64,000 nt of DNA from NCBI RefSeq assembly GCF_026745355.1, contig NC_079208.1:19688830-19752829 (forward strand), given 5' to 3'. The translations under genes were made by a program, and so were the position numbers. The notes under the pieces are model-generated. The model was not told the origin of the DNA. It did not search any database and was given only the letters and a program-made list of their open reading frames with translations. The stretch is from Beta vulgaris subsp. vulgaris (Eukaryota > Streptophyta > Magnoliopsida > Caryophyllales > Amaranthaceae). Shown piece by piece: positions 37,086 to 48,065 of the stretch. The stretch's first letter is position 1, and each line of letters starts with the position of its first letter.

Positions 37086-37732
37086 GGAATTAAATCTAGG
37101 CTTCTTCGACTTGTTGGTTGCTTTGATTCTTAATCTTGATAGAGCTACATCATGTCAGAATGTTAAAGGGTGCAAATCTTTTCTGTACATATACATCAAA
37201 AGTTCCACTCTAAACTTATATATGATCCCTTAAGAAATACAAGGAGTAAGATGCATTATGCAACGGAACCTAGTTATTTCTATGAGTCGATCATGCTCTT
37301 TCCAAAAGGATATGAGCTGTCTATCTTGTATAGTTCACTGGATGCTCAAGAAGCATTTTCTTAATGAGGCAGCTACTATGGAGAAAATATGTTTATGTGT
37401 TGATGTCTAAGCTAGGTGACAAGTTATACTGTATCTATTTTTTGCAAATGAATTGAAGGGTTCTTCATCTTTTTTTCCTACTTTGGTTATCTGCGTAAGG
37501 CCGTCAACAAGCTAAGGCATTTGGCAAAAGGGATTGCATTTAAGGGAATTCGCGTTCTTTCAACAAAGGGGGAATCAAGTTAAATAATCTCACTTTTACG
37601 CATCTTAAATAGTGTTTGTCTCATGTTTTAGCATTTAGGTGTAACGTTTCAGAGTAATATGAAAGTGTTATGTTGAGTTTTCCCGTGGTTTGTTATTTTG
37701 CAAAATAATGTTAATGTGATTAGTACTTAACT

Positions 37733-38640
37733 TTAGGTTTTATTTAATATGAAGTAAAGTTGAGTAGTAACTTTGTTGTTGATAAATAACTATGAAATGT
37801 CAATTTGTGATCATTATATGCCAATTAGTGACCATTATATGTCAATTGTCAGTAAGTGACTAAGCATGTGTACTTGTCTATCTACTCTGTTAGTAAATAA
37901 TTATTATTTTTCATTTAGACACTAGTTTAATCTATTTGGTGCCTAATTCTACCCATTTAGTACTTTAACTTTTTCTCCCATTGAAACATAAGAGATTAAA
38001 TTAACATATTTCAATAAGGGGCTACTTTAATCCATTAAGTCACTAAGTTAATCCATTTAGAGTCTAATTTAAATTCACATCAGTTAAGATTCAAATAGTA
38101 AATATATATTGCTTAACAACTAATAAATTGTAATTAATTCCTAATTTAATCCATTTCAACACTATGTTAATCAATTTTTGGAGTACTTTAACTTAATAAT
38201 AAATTTAAACTATATAGAACAAATTAACATTATAGTAAATATAATAGCTTGAACAACCAATATATTGAATAAGTGACTAGTTTAATCCATTTGAGGGAAT
38301 ATTTTAATCTATTACGAGAGTACTTTAAATTAAACACCAAATTAATGTCGTAAAGAACATTCCAAAACAATGAAAAATGGCAAAGCTTATTCAATCTAAT
38401 ATATTTCAATAAGTGACTATTTTAATCCATTTGGTACATACTTTAATCTGATAAGTGACTATTTAACTAATTAAATGGCAAAACTTATAATAATAACTAG
38501 AAAGAACCAACTATATTTATTACCATTATGACTACCAAAATGCCACTCAAATTACAAGTGTGGGTCCTAAAAAAATTTAAAGAATAATAAGTGACCAATA
38601 AAAGCCACTTTGTAACCACCATAATGCATTTTGCGACCAC
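37733..38640. other. AT-rich inner part of the right inverted-repeat arm
   Basis: Reverse complement of 26420-27320. Degenerate repeats of AATAAGTGACTA-TTTAATCCATTT occur about six times. It lies 5' of the CHR19-like fragment and may include its original upstream region. No promoter motif could be fixed. Confidence 0.5.
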
Positions 38641-38726
38641 TATAACTAAATCAGTGTAAGAATCCTCAACTTTGATTTTTCTCTCTCCTCCCAACTCCCA
38701 AACGACCCCAAAATTCCTTCCCTAAG

Positions 38727-39383
38727 TTGGCGCTTCTTCGTCTTCTTTCTCTCCACTCATTCAAAAAGACAGAAACAAAGGCATTAATCTCCAACGAAGA
38801 ATGGGAAAACCACGCCTCCTTCAAACCTTTCCTCAACTCTTCTCCTTCTTCTTCCTCAAAACCTCCTCCTTCAATCGAATCCTTTGCTTTCACCTCTCGC
38901 TCTACCCCGATCGACCTCATCGATGACGGCGACGAAGACTACATTTCGCCACCGGACGAGTCGAAGATTTAGAGGATGATGACGACGATTTAGAAGACCA
39001 CGACGCCGGCGTCGCCACAATTTCTGGTCGCATAAGAAGGTTTGTGATCGACGAAGAAGACGATATCGATAACGATGATGATGATCTGCAGGAAGTGATT
39101 GAAGTGAAATTCGAGGTTGAGGAAGAAGAGGAGGAGGAAATGGATTCTTATCTGATACTGATGATGATAAGAAATTGGAGAAAAAAAAGAGGATGATGTG
39201 GTTGGGAGAGCGTTGCAGAAATGTGCTAAGATTTCTGCTGAGCTTCAGAAGGAGTTGAATGGACCTTTTGTTACCGTTGCTGATCGTTATCCCGAGTCTG
39301 TTACTCCGTTTCTTCTTAGCTCACCTCCTTCTCTAGTTGGAGGTTTGGGCTTCTCTACTAGAATTGGGCCTGGGTTGGTCTAA
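38727..39383 (+). pseudogene. CHR19/ETL1-like SNF2 remodeller N-terminal fragment (right copy)
   Basis: Same content as the left copy: ISNEEWENHASFKPF, PSIESFAFTS, DLIDDGDEDYISPPDE (frame breaks at 38972, as in the left copy), the acidic stretch, RRFVIDEEDD, KEDDVVGRALQKC and ELNGPFVTVADRYPE. It then diverges into unrelated residues and a stop near 39381. It has small differences from the left copy (Asn for Asp in the first motif, one base lost near 39143, one extra A in an A-run at 39181). Transcription of this copy would head toward the AHP gene 317 bp downstream. Confidence 0.7.
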
Positions 39384-39424
39384 CTTTAATGGTAAAGTTA
39401 GGCAGTCTTTCTAGATAACTTGTG

Positions 39425-39699
39425 ATTTTTTTTTCTCTCAGACACCTCTTATATTTCTTTTTCTGTCAGACACGTCTTAGCCAAGACATTATTAACCAAA
39501 AAAAATGTTTCAGCAAAAAATATTTTAGACAAAAAAGATTGCGCAGCAGAGGACAAAATCATTTATTCTTTCAACACCAAGGAAGAATCCTTTTTAGTAG
39601 GAATAAGGAATTTATTCCAATTTGCGTAACTCCACTTATTTAGCCAATTATAGTAAAACACTCTCATTAGTGCTTAGGAAGAGCAAGAGAGAGAAAAAC
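39425..39699 (+). promoter_or_regulatory. Short unique upstream region of the AHP gene
   Basis: Only 275 bp separate the inverted-repeat edge from the AHP start codon. The stretch holds an AGCCAATTATAG phrase (39641-39652), a CCAAT-like element, and an A/G-rich leader just before ATG (GAGAGAAAAACATGG). The transcription start cannot be placed. Confidence 0.4.
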
Positions 39700-40309
39700 A
39701 TGGATGTTGTACAGCTGCTTGAGAGGCAATTTATCGATTATATGAAGTCTCTATACATGGAGGTAAACCAAAATAAAGTTTGGGTTATTCAGATTTTGTA
39801 AAAAGTTGATGACTTTACATGTTATCCTGTATTTTATTTTTTCCTAATTACGGATCATTTCTTTTTAATGTTTTTGCAGCATTATTTGGATGATCAGTTT
39901 ACCCAGTTGCAGAAATTGGCTGATGAAAGCAACCCAGATTTTGTTTATGAAGTTGTAACTCTCTTTTTTCAAGATTCTGAGAAACTAATCGACAATTTAA
40001 CCAAAGCTCTGTAAGTTCTACTGGCTTAATTTCCTCAAAATTTTTTGGGGTATATTTTGTTATTAAATTCATGTATAAATTTTAGGAGTGTAAGTGGATT
40101 GGACTTTGCCAAATCGAGTACATTTCCGAGCCAAACTTTTTTCTTGAGTCTGAATCCAGTCGAGTACGAATTTTTTTCTTGAGTTCGAATCTAGTCCAGT
40201 CTAGTTCGATTGTTATATAGGTTCACTATGTTTTCTCATGAATAATTGTTGAAATTTGAAAAATTGGACTCATTACATTCATTCACAAAGTAAGTTACAT
40301 ACTCCCTTT

Positions 40310-40346
<37 letters not shown>

Positions 40347-41498
40347 CTTTCTCACTTGGAATCTGGCAGCTATTCATGTTTAGAAAGAATCTTCTCAAAT
40401 GTTCTTAATTTATAAGATTAAGTATAGTCATATAAGGTATTGTTTGATTCGTCTCAATTAGTATATATTAATATTCAATCGTTATAATTTTACTAATATA
40501 TAATGAAATATATTTAAGTTTTATAACGTGTATTGGAAGACGCCCACAGAAAAGTGAGAATGATAGAAAAGAACAGAGGGAGCATATTTTTAAAGTCTTA
40601 TAAAATGCAAATTGCAAATTACAAAAGAGGCCAAGAGAGTTAAAGTAATTTTTGTCTTTTCAGTTCTCACTTTGGACTTTTGGAGGATAAGTGCAAATTT
40701 TGGCGCGAGGTAAAATAAATTAGAGCGGCAATGTTAAAAAATCCAAAATTTCAACAAAAATGTACAAGAGTCCAAAAGGGTGAGTCCAAATCCAGTCTGA
40801 AAATATTTGGACTCGAAAATTTAAGTTCGAATCCAGTCCAAACATTTCTCGCTCCAATTCAGTGCGATAAGTTTTGACTGGATTGGATTAGACTTTGGAC
40901 TTTTCGCAGTCTACTTACACCCCTAATAAATTTTACAATTTGACATCTTTTTTAATATATCTTATACAGTAATCTGCAAGTAATTGATTTCAACCAAGTG
41001 GCCAATCATGCTCATCAATTCAAGGGTAGTAGTTCTAGGTATGCTTTTCATATTTTCTTCCTTTTTGTTGTTGATCCATATACATGGCTTATTGTTTGTT
41101 TTTGCCTTTGATCTAATGTCATGAAAATTATCAATTTGGGAATTAATACATCATTTGGAGGGAGGAGTTTGTCGAAATCATTGAAATCAGATCTTTATTT
41201 TGCTTGGATTTGGTTGGCTGTTGATGACTATGTAAATGAGGTTATTCATGGTATCTGGTGGCATGGTGGGTCACTACATTTTGTATAGTTGTTTAGAATT
41301 CCCACATTTTGAGGGTGTTATGTTTAATGTATTTGACAGCATCGGCGCACATAGGGTGAAAAACCAATGTGTTAAGTTTCGAGCTTATTGCGAGGAGAGA
41401 AACCATGATGGGTAAGATATCTCCTTGTATAAGTTTCATACATTCCCTTCTCCTTTGGGATTTAAATTGTTATTTTGTTCATCATGCATGTGAAACTG

Positions 41499-41550
<52 letters not shown>

Positions 41551-41823
41551 GGGGCAAAATCACATGAGAATGCTTCTTACATGAAAAATGAGAATAAATC
41601 TCAACCACACGATAGGATTAGAGTTACAACACTTGTTCATTAGAGTTATACCTCCGAAAAAACTGAGTCCAAAAAAAAAAAAAATTTAAATTTTTTTTTC
41701 TAATATTCTTCTTTTGGAGTTACATTACTTTTTCATTAGAGTTACATTACTTGTTCATTAGATTTATAGCACATAAAATCCATTTTCATTTCTCATGTAA
41801 GTATACATTCTCATATGAACTCA

Positions 41824-41878
<55 letters not shown>

Positions 41879-44800
41879 TTCCTTCGTCCCATAATATAGT
41901 GCCTACTTCATTTTTTGGTAGGTCAAACTTTAAAATCTTTAACCAAATATTCTCATTAATATATACAAAAAAACCCTACTCATGTGGGATCATGTTAGAT
42001 TTGTTTCAATGTGTACTTTCATAATATCAACTTTTTATATTTTTTATTAATACGGAATTGAATATATTAAAGGTCAAAGTTACGTCTTGGAGACCGTGCA
42101 AAAAAAGAAACAAACACTATATCATGGGACGGAGGAAGCATGTGATTATTTATATATTCATGCTGATGCTATGAATGTTTGGCAAGTGACGTATCACTAT
42201 TTCTGTGGTGTGTATGCTGCAAGAACTCCATTTATTTAGTGATTTGGCTGAAATTGTTTCTGTCATTGTTAAATGGACAAGCAGTTCCTTATGATGCCTT
42301 TCAAGTTAAATATTCAGTAAGGTTGACAGTTTACCTAGTCTCATATTCTTGCAATATCTTGAAATTTTTGTTGATTTAGTAACACTTTATCAAAGGCCAA
42401 GATCTAATGAAGTAGATTTCATGGTTGAAATAGCATCATTTTATAGACTATACCTGCTTTCATTTTGTGGACAAGATCTCATGAGATGTTAGGTTAGAGT
42501 TTCGAGAAAGTATTGCTTATAACATTACTCTCAGAATGTTTAGGGTCTTAACCCTTACTCACTTACTCGTGGTCCTTTCAGAGAGTGAGCCTTAACAAGT
42601 TTATTTTGAGAATTGGATATGTTCTGAGGAAATATCAAAGGCAGCTTTAGTTGCTTTTTTCAAAATTTCATAAAGAGCAGGCAAAAAATTGGTCAAGAAT
42701 ACCTTTATTTAAGGAGAGACTATTGAACATATTAATGGTCATATTTTCTAAAAAAATTACTTGAGCTTTCTTCGCACAATAAAAGGTAGGATTTCCCCTT
42801 TTAAATTCATTATTAGTTAATTGAATGATACATTCAAGCTATTTGCCTACAATTGTCGACACCTGCAAATTTGAGAGCTAACACGTAACACCATTCATCC
42901 TGGAACGACAAAACTAGTAATCTCGAATTTATTCTGTTGGTGAGAGTGTAAGCATTTACAAAACTAGCATAAAAGAGTTACCTAGGTAAGAAAACTTGAA
43001 AGGTTGAATATATAAGGAAAGTTTGGTTCTTAATGGACATGTTAGTTTGGTTTTATGGGACAAATGTGCAATGTTCTGAGCATGAGCTGCATACTATGAG
43101 TCCTAGGCGAAGCAGGTTGCACGCAAACATGCTATGCAATTAGTTTTCTCTATCTTGCATTCAGCCCTCAAGAAAACAATTTATTTTGGCTATTTTAAAA
43201 AGGATTCCTCCCCTCCACCATCTAAACAAAAGGAAAAGGAAAGTCACAACAATAGTTGAACTAAAAAGCCCAGAGGCATTGCCATGTGTGTCTTGGAGAT
43301 CTCAGGGAGCCTTGAATGCCCCACAATGATCCTTTAAACTGATTATACAAAAGCACCTTGCTCCAGCTCCATAGAGCTCTTAATTTGTTGGTCATCGCTC
43401 TGCCAATGTTTTTCCTCCTTTCAGTCTTTGTGTCATGCATTAGAATTATAATCTCATCTTAAATAGGATGGCATTTGTGACATCTTGGTGATATTAATGA
43501 AATAAAACATTTGAGTATGATGTTTCCTAATAACTTCGTATATAGGACACTGCTATAGAAAACTTGTCTCCTCCTTTCTATGTGTTTACAGTTGAAGAAG
43601 CTATTTTCTCCTCGTCTTTCTTGTTCCATGACAGTCAAATGGTTTACGTTTAAATTACGTTGCTATTTAGGAGTGGTGAAGAATTTTCTCATGTCATATC
43701 TTGGGAATTTTTTGACATAGTCTAGTCATTTTTTTAGTCATTTTGAACTTCTGGTCGTTTTATTTTAAACTTCTGAAAGTCTTATGAATTTATGTCTTCT
43801 CCAATGGACCTCCATGACTATTGGATATCTTCTCTTAGCTTTATAGTTTTTGTGATTGTTAATATTGCACTTCGAGCTTATCGTTTATGTGTGTGCTTTA
43901 TATTGGTAAGCAAGTCTACTGAGGTTGGTGTTAGCACTTGGTATTTTAGATGATAATTTTAGTTTTATTTCTTTCTGAACTCTTTAAGATGAGTTTTGCA
44001 TCTTGATTGGTTTCGAAGCTTTTCCAAATATATTCGCTAGTACCTCTGTATCAAATTACAGTTATAATGATAATAATTTGGAAGGAAGGAGCTATGTATA
44101 ATCAACTATTTTTATCTTTACTATGAGATAATGCTATTTTATATTTATTTGTCAGAACATTTGAATATTTTTTAGAGAATTCAATGTAGGTCCATGATCT
44201 GTGAAGCTGTAAACCAGTGTTACCTAATTCACCTTCGAATTCGCCAATTCACCCAAAATGGGCAATTTGCAATTTGCGGGGGTCTTAGCGAACTAGGTAA
44301 CACTGTGTAAAACATTGGCAGTTTTGTTGGTAGAATATCATTAGTCAAATAATCGGGGTTTGTAATTTTTTTTCAGTGTGCTATGAATATAAATCAGCTT
44401 CTGTATCTTGTAACCTTCAAGTCAGTCTTGTATTGAAACTATCTCAGGCATTATAGCACCATAAATTTTCATTTGTATTGTTTTCAGTGTATAACTGTAA
44501 TTGTGACCGATCAACTAACTGAATATTGTTCTTCAGCATTATCATTGTTGTTGAGCATCCAATTAGGATCACCAGTGATATACCTATCTATGTGCTTCAT
44601 GCAATAATGAAGATGTCTTGTTTTGATACAAATTCTAGAGATAAAATAAGACTCTGCAGGTCACCCCTATCCTCGTGAAAAGTCGTTTCACATTCTGTAA
44701 GAGTCACCTTTGCATAGAGGTCACCATAAAAGGCATCCCGATAAAAAGCCACCCCTGTTAGACTGCAGAGTAGTCCCTCAGAACTACTGGTGGTTTGATG

Positions 44801-47675
44801 ATTAATTATTGCAGCTGTGACTTGAATTCATTGGATGAGCTTTGTCTCTTTTTTGTTTTGGCCACTTGAAAGCCTCGTAGTGGCGACTCTTCCTTATGAT
44901 GATCTACATAGTCATTCGCTTTGTAGTTTATTCAAGAATATATCTAATATAGAAGTGAGTGTCTTCTTTTGAATGACATGATCATACTTTTGGTCATGGT
45001 CAATGGTTTCAGTATTACTTTTTCTTTTTTGACAATGGGAAAACAAACAAAGTAAACTAAGGCCCGGTTCTAGCCTTGTGAGCTAGGTCAGGGGCAAGCA
45101 GCAAGCTCAACCTTTAAAGGAACGAAAAATGAGAGAAGAAGAATGCATGTTTCCTGGTGGTTTGAGCAATCGGGGCTTCCTCCTTTGTAGTACTTTCTGG
45201 CTTCATGATGCTCTGGATTACTTCGAGCAAGTTTTAGTATTGGTGGACATCTATCATCCCTATGAAAAAGGGTAACTCAGATTGTAGAGGTGAGACCACA
45301 AAAATCATTTGTGCTCCTGACTCCTGAGCTCACTCGGTTTCCCAGTTCCAGGTACAAACCAATCACAGCTGACCACCCCTTCCTTTGGTTTTACTTTCAA
45401 TTCTTCCAGGCACGGTCTTCTACTACTTTAGTAGTCTGTGCCAACAGATTTCTTCTAGAGTTTCATCAATCATCGGACTTGTCTCTCGCTTGGTTAGGTA
45501 TATCCCTCATATGTCTTGGAATTAGAGTCCCTTCCCCCACCTCTTCTTGGATTCCTCTTCCACTAACAGGATCCCTTGCGTCACAAGGCTGATCTCTAAA
45601 GATGATTTCATTTATTGTAACCAGATACACCAGATTGTTGTGATATACTCTGCTACTCTGATCTCCGTACGGTAGGAAGTCTCGAACCCAGGTTTTGGCA
45701 TCTAGATAAAGGCTTGCCATATTGTGCTACTTATCTTGCTCTTTTGAATAGATGGTCGACCGTTTCAAGCGGCTTGCCATATTGTGCTACTTATCTTGCT
45801 CTTTTGAATAGATGGTCGACCGTTTCGGGCTCTTATAATCTTACTATTACATAGCCTGCAACCATCCTAATTGATTACCACTTCTTTCGTTTTGCATAAA
45901 TAACATAAGTTTGCAATACAGGGGTTCTAAAAAGAATCGACTGAATAGTTAATAGTTACTCAAATGAACTTCAGATTACGTACCGTGACTATGAATCAAT
46001 AGGTCGTGCATCCAAGTCCATACAACTATTCTTTAGCTTAGGCAAATCATTGTGCGTTAGCTATTTGGCTACATTAATATGCTTGTTTCATTTGATAAAG
46101 ACTTTGTTATAAATTACTCAAGTTATCTAAGGTGTGCGCTATTGCATTGTCAATTACTCCTAATTTTTATTAGTTTATACTTTTCTTTTTGGATTGTCCC
46201 TTATTAATTTACCTTTTTTTTTCTGTTTTCAGAATGGTCCCATCAATTGTTTATTATTATTTTTAACTTTTCACTCTACTATTTCTTGGTCCACAACATT
46301 AACGTCAATACAATGTGCCAATAAATTAATACTTATCTTTCTACGACCACATACATATTTTTCCTGAAACACTGTACTTAAGAAATAGATAAACTAGTAA
46401 AAATCAGAGGGAGTTTGTCTTAAAGATAATCCTTTAATCGTTTGGTGCAGGTGTCTCACTGTTTTGCAAGACCTGCAGCAAGAATATATTGTTTTAAAAA
46501 AGAAATTTGAGATTCTTTTCCAGGTACCAATAATATTTTTCGCATGTATACTACTTTCTAGTATAATGTCTGGTTCTTCCTCCCCTAACCCTTCAGCAGA
46601 GAAGCATTTAGGAGAATTTTCCTTTATTAAACTCTTTACTTGCAATACTGCGAATTATTGACTGTTATGCCAAAGGACAATTTTGACCATTTAATTTTCT
46701 GTTTATACATTGAAAAAATAATGTGGTCAGATTGTATATGAGTACAAAGTCAAAGTGTTGCAAGTCTGGAGGAAGTATTTCTTAGCACCCATGTTTATGT
46801 AATGCGTGCATTGTGTTTCTAGGAGCACAATGAAAACTGTGCTCCCGCAATACAAAATAAAAAAATTTACGAATACGAAAACGAACATTTTACCATCGAA
46901 GTGGAACTTTACGAAAATTCACTGACGAAAACGAATATTTTACTGTTGAAATGGAACATTACAAGAATTCATTTACGAAAAGAACATTTTACTTGAGTGA
47001 AACATTACCAGAATTCAATTACGAAAATGAATATTTTATTGTTGAAGTAGAACATTACTAAAATTCAATTATTCAAATACATATGCTTATCAAATATAGA
47101 ACATATTTTTAGGGAAAATAAAAGATATTTTTTGGTGGAAAATAAGTTTTAAAAGAATATTTTTTAACATAGAACATTTGCCTATTGGAAATTGAACAAT
47201 TTTCACGAAAATATAACATAATTTTTTCCTGAAAAATAAGCTTAAAACAAATATTTGTTGAAATAAAACATTTGCTTATTGAAAATAGAACAACTTTTGA
47301 AAAATATGCTTAAAATGAATATTTGTTGAAATAACATATTTTATTTATCGAAAATGGAACAAATTTACTGGGTGCATGGTGTGCGCCGTGCTTTTGGAAG
47401 CACAATAGAATTTTCGATGTTTATGCATCAGTAAAAATAATAATCAAATGATACAAAAGTGAAAGTGTTACAAGTATAGAAGAAGTATTACTCAACACCC
47501 TTTTTTTAGCCGTATGCCTGTATATGTAATTTCAACTCTACCAAACTTCTCTTGCCTGTGATGATTATTGAAATATTCTTAATCCTGCTACCCCCTCTGA
47601 AATTCTGGTGATTGTTCATTGCAGCTGGAGCAAGATATTGTGAAAAATGGTGGCACAATTCCAACTATGGATTAG
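39700..47675 (+). CDS. AHP: Histidine-containing phosphotransfer protein (AHP type), six exons
   Basis: Exons are 39700-39762, 39880-40010, 40970-41038, 41340-41411, 46451-46523 and 47625-47675. All introns are GT-AG, phases agree, and the total is 459 nt (152 residues plus stop), the usual AHP length. The start [10 protein letters not shown], then [20 protein letters not shown] and [14 protein letters not shown], is the AHP helical-bundle N-terminus. The HPt motif [11 protein letters not shown] puts the phospho-accepting His at residue 80. [17 protein letters not shown] and [20 protein letters not shown] complete it. AHPs shuttle phosphate from cytokinin receptor kinases in the membrane to nuclear response regulators. 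The conserved His and neighbours are intact, so it is probably functional. Intron 4 is 5.0 kb, swollen by transposons. The copy number and AHP subtype cannot be judged from this window. Confidence 0.93.
40302..40582. mobile_element. Stowaway-like MITE in AHP intron 2
   Basis: TA-CTCCCTTTGTTTT... at the left and ...AAAAGAACAGAGGGAG-CA at the right form inverted ends. The left end has decayed into a T-run of over 30 bases (40310-40343). Length is about 281 bp. Confidence 0.6.
41500..41550. repeat. (TA)n microsatellite, left of a MITE
   Basis: About 50 bp of TA in AHP intron 4, directly abutting the inverted-repeat element at 41551. Confidence 0.9.
41551..41825. mobile_element. MITE flanked on both sides by (TA)n, in AHP intron 4
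   Basis: The left end has CACATGAGAATG, CTTACATGA and AAATGAGAAT. The right end in reverse complement has CATATGAGAATG, CTTACATGA and AAATGAAAAT, about 45 bp of imperfect inverted repeat. The interior repeats 'ttagagttacaacacttgttcat'-like phrases. Both borders are pure TA, the arrangement known from the rice Micron family, which inserts into microsatellites. Confidence 0.65.
41826..41877. repeat. (TA)n microsatellite, between two MITEs
   Basis: About 50 bp of TA between the element ending at 41825 and the Stowaway-like MITE starting at 41878. Confidence 0.9.
41878..42138. mobile_element. Stowaway-like MITE in AHP intron 4
   Basis: The left end CTTCCTTCGTCCCATAATAT and right end ATATCATGGGACGGAGGAAG are near-perfect inverted repeats. 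TA precedes the element and CA follows. Length is 261 bp, non-coding. A common plant Tc1/mariner MITE type. Confidence 0.8.
42139..45288. other. AHP intron 4 interior, nothing else recognised
   Basis: About 3.1 kb of intron with mixed AT-rich DNA and no open frame of note. I see no exon: the splice phases on either side join correctly without one. Confidence 0.5.
45290..45765 (-). mobile_element. SINE candidate (tRNA-like promoter boxes)
   Basis: On the minus strand an A-box-like TAGCACAATATGG (45729-45717) is followed 41 bases later by a B-box-like GGTTCGAGAC (45688-45679), the internal RNA polymerase III promoter spacing. The body would run left to about 45290. No poly-A or poly-T end or target duplication was found, so this is tentative. 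Confidence 0.35.
45711..45826. repeat. 60-bp tandem duplication
   Basis: The units 45711-45770 and 45771-45826+ are identical over 56 bases starting GGCTTGCCATATTGTGC, then differ. The duplicated unit includes the A-box of the SINE candidate. Confidence 0.95.
46157..46413. mobile_element. Stowaway-like MITE just before AHP exon 5
   Basis: TA-CTCCTAATTTTTATTAGTTT at the left and AACTAGTAAAAATCAGAGGGAG at the right are inverted partners. It ends 37 bp before the exon 5 boundary at 46451, so it may supply the branch-point or polypyrimidine region of intron 4. Confidence 0.55.
46870..47070. repeat. ~50-bp tandem repeat in AHP intron 5
   Basis: Four or more units with ACGAAAACGAATATTTTAC then GAAGTGGAACATTAC and AATTCA start near 46874, 46924, 46974 and 47020. 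More decayed copies (TTGAAATAGAACATTT...) continue to 47350. The block is bordered by GAGCACAAT (46823) and GAAGCACAAT (47397), so it may be the inside of an element. Confidence 0.75.
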
Positions 47676-48065
47676 ACCTTGGAAACCCGTATAGTTTATA
47701 GCAAACCAAGAGATGGAAGTTAGTAGATTGGCCTGGATGATGATGTAGATCCTGTTGAAGGCTTTCATAATAACTTTCTCTTAAGAGTCACTGACTCACT
47801 GTGAATAACCATTTCTTACTCTGTTGTTACTTCAGATACCATTTTCTCTGTGAGATGTATTTCAGGTTCTATCTCTGTTAGCAACTGGGTGACAAATTAT
47901 GGTTGACTTGCAGTATATTTATGTCTGATTATATTAAATTCTTTCTGTTCCATGGTTAATAGGCTTTATAAATCTGTCTCATAAAGGATAATAATAGTGG
48001 ATATTGAAGCACATTAAGGTGAATTGGAAATAGTTGAGAAGATGATGGAGCTTTTAGCTATGAAA

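Larger units (their letters stand above)
35873..39424 (+). repeat. Right arm of the large inverted repeat, with three host gene fragments
   Basis: Reverse complement of 25650-27481, plus an extra segment at 36018-37732. Joining ...AAAAACAAAAC to TTTAGGTTTTATTT reproduces the left arm exactly, and AAC is present at both junctions. The difference is therefore either a 1.7-kb insertion here or a deletion in the left arm at 3-bp microhomology. The outer end has a perfect 9-bp hairpin (39380-39401), nine bases, then CTAG (39411-39414). That resembles a Helitron 3' end, but A, not T, follows and no matching 5' end was found. Confidence 0.85.

Noticed and set aside
38727..39383. CHR19-like reading as an intact short gene
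   Set aside because: It has internal frame breaks shared by both copies, lacks the helicase domains, and is part of the inverted repeat.
45466..45720. 84-codon minus-strand ORF
   Set aside because: No protein family motif. It coincides with tRNA-like promoter boxes and is better read as a SINE candidate.
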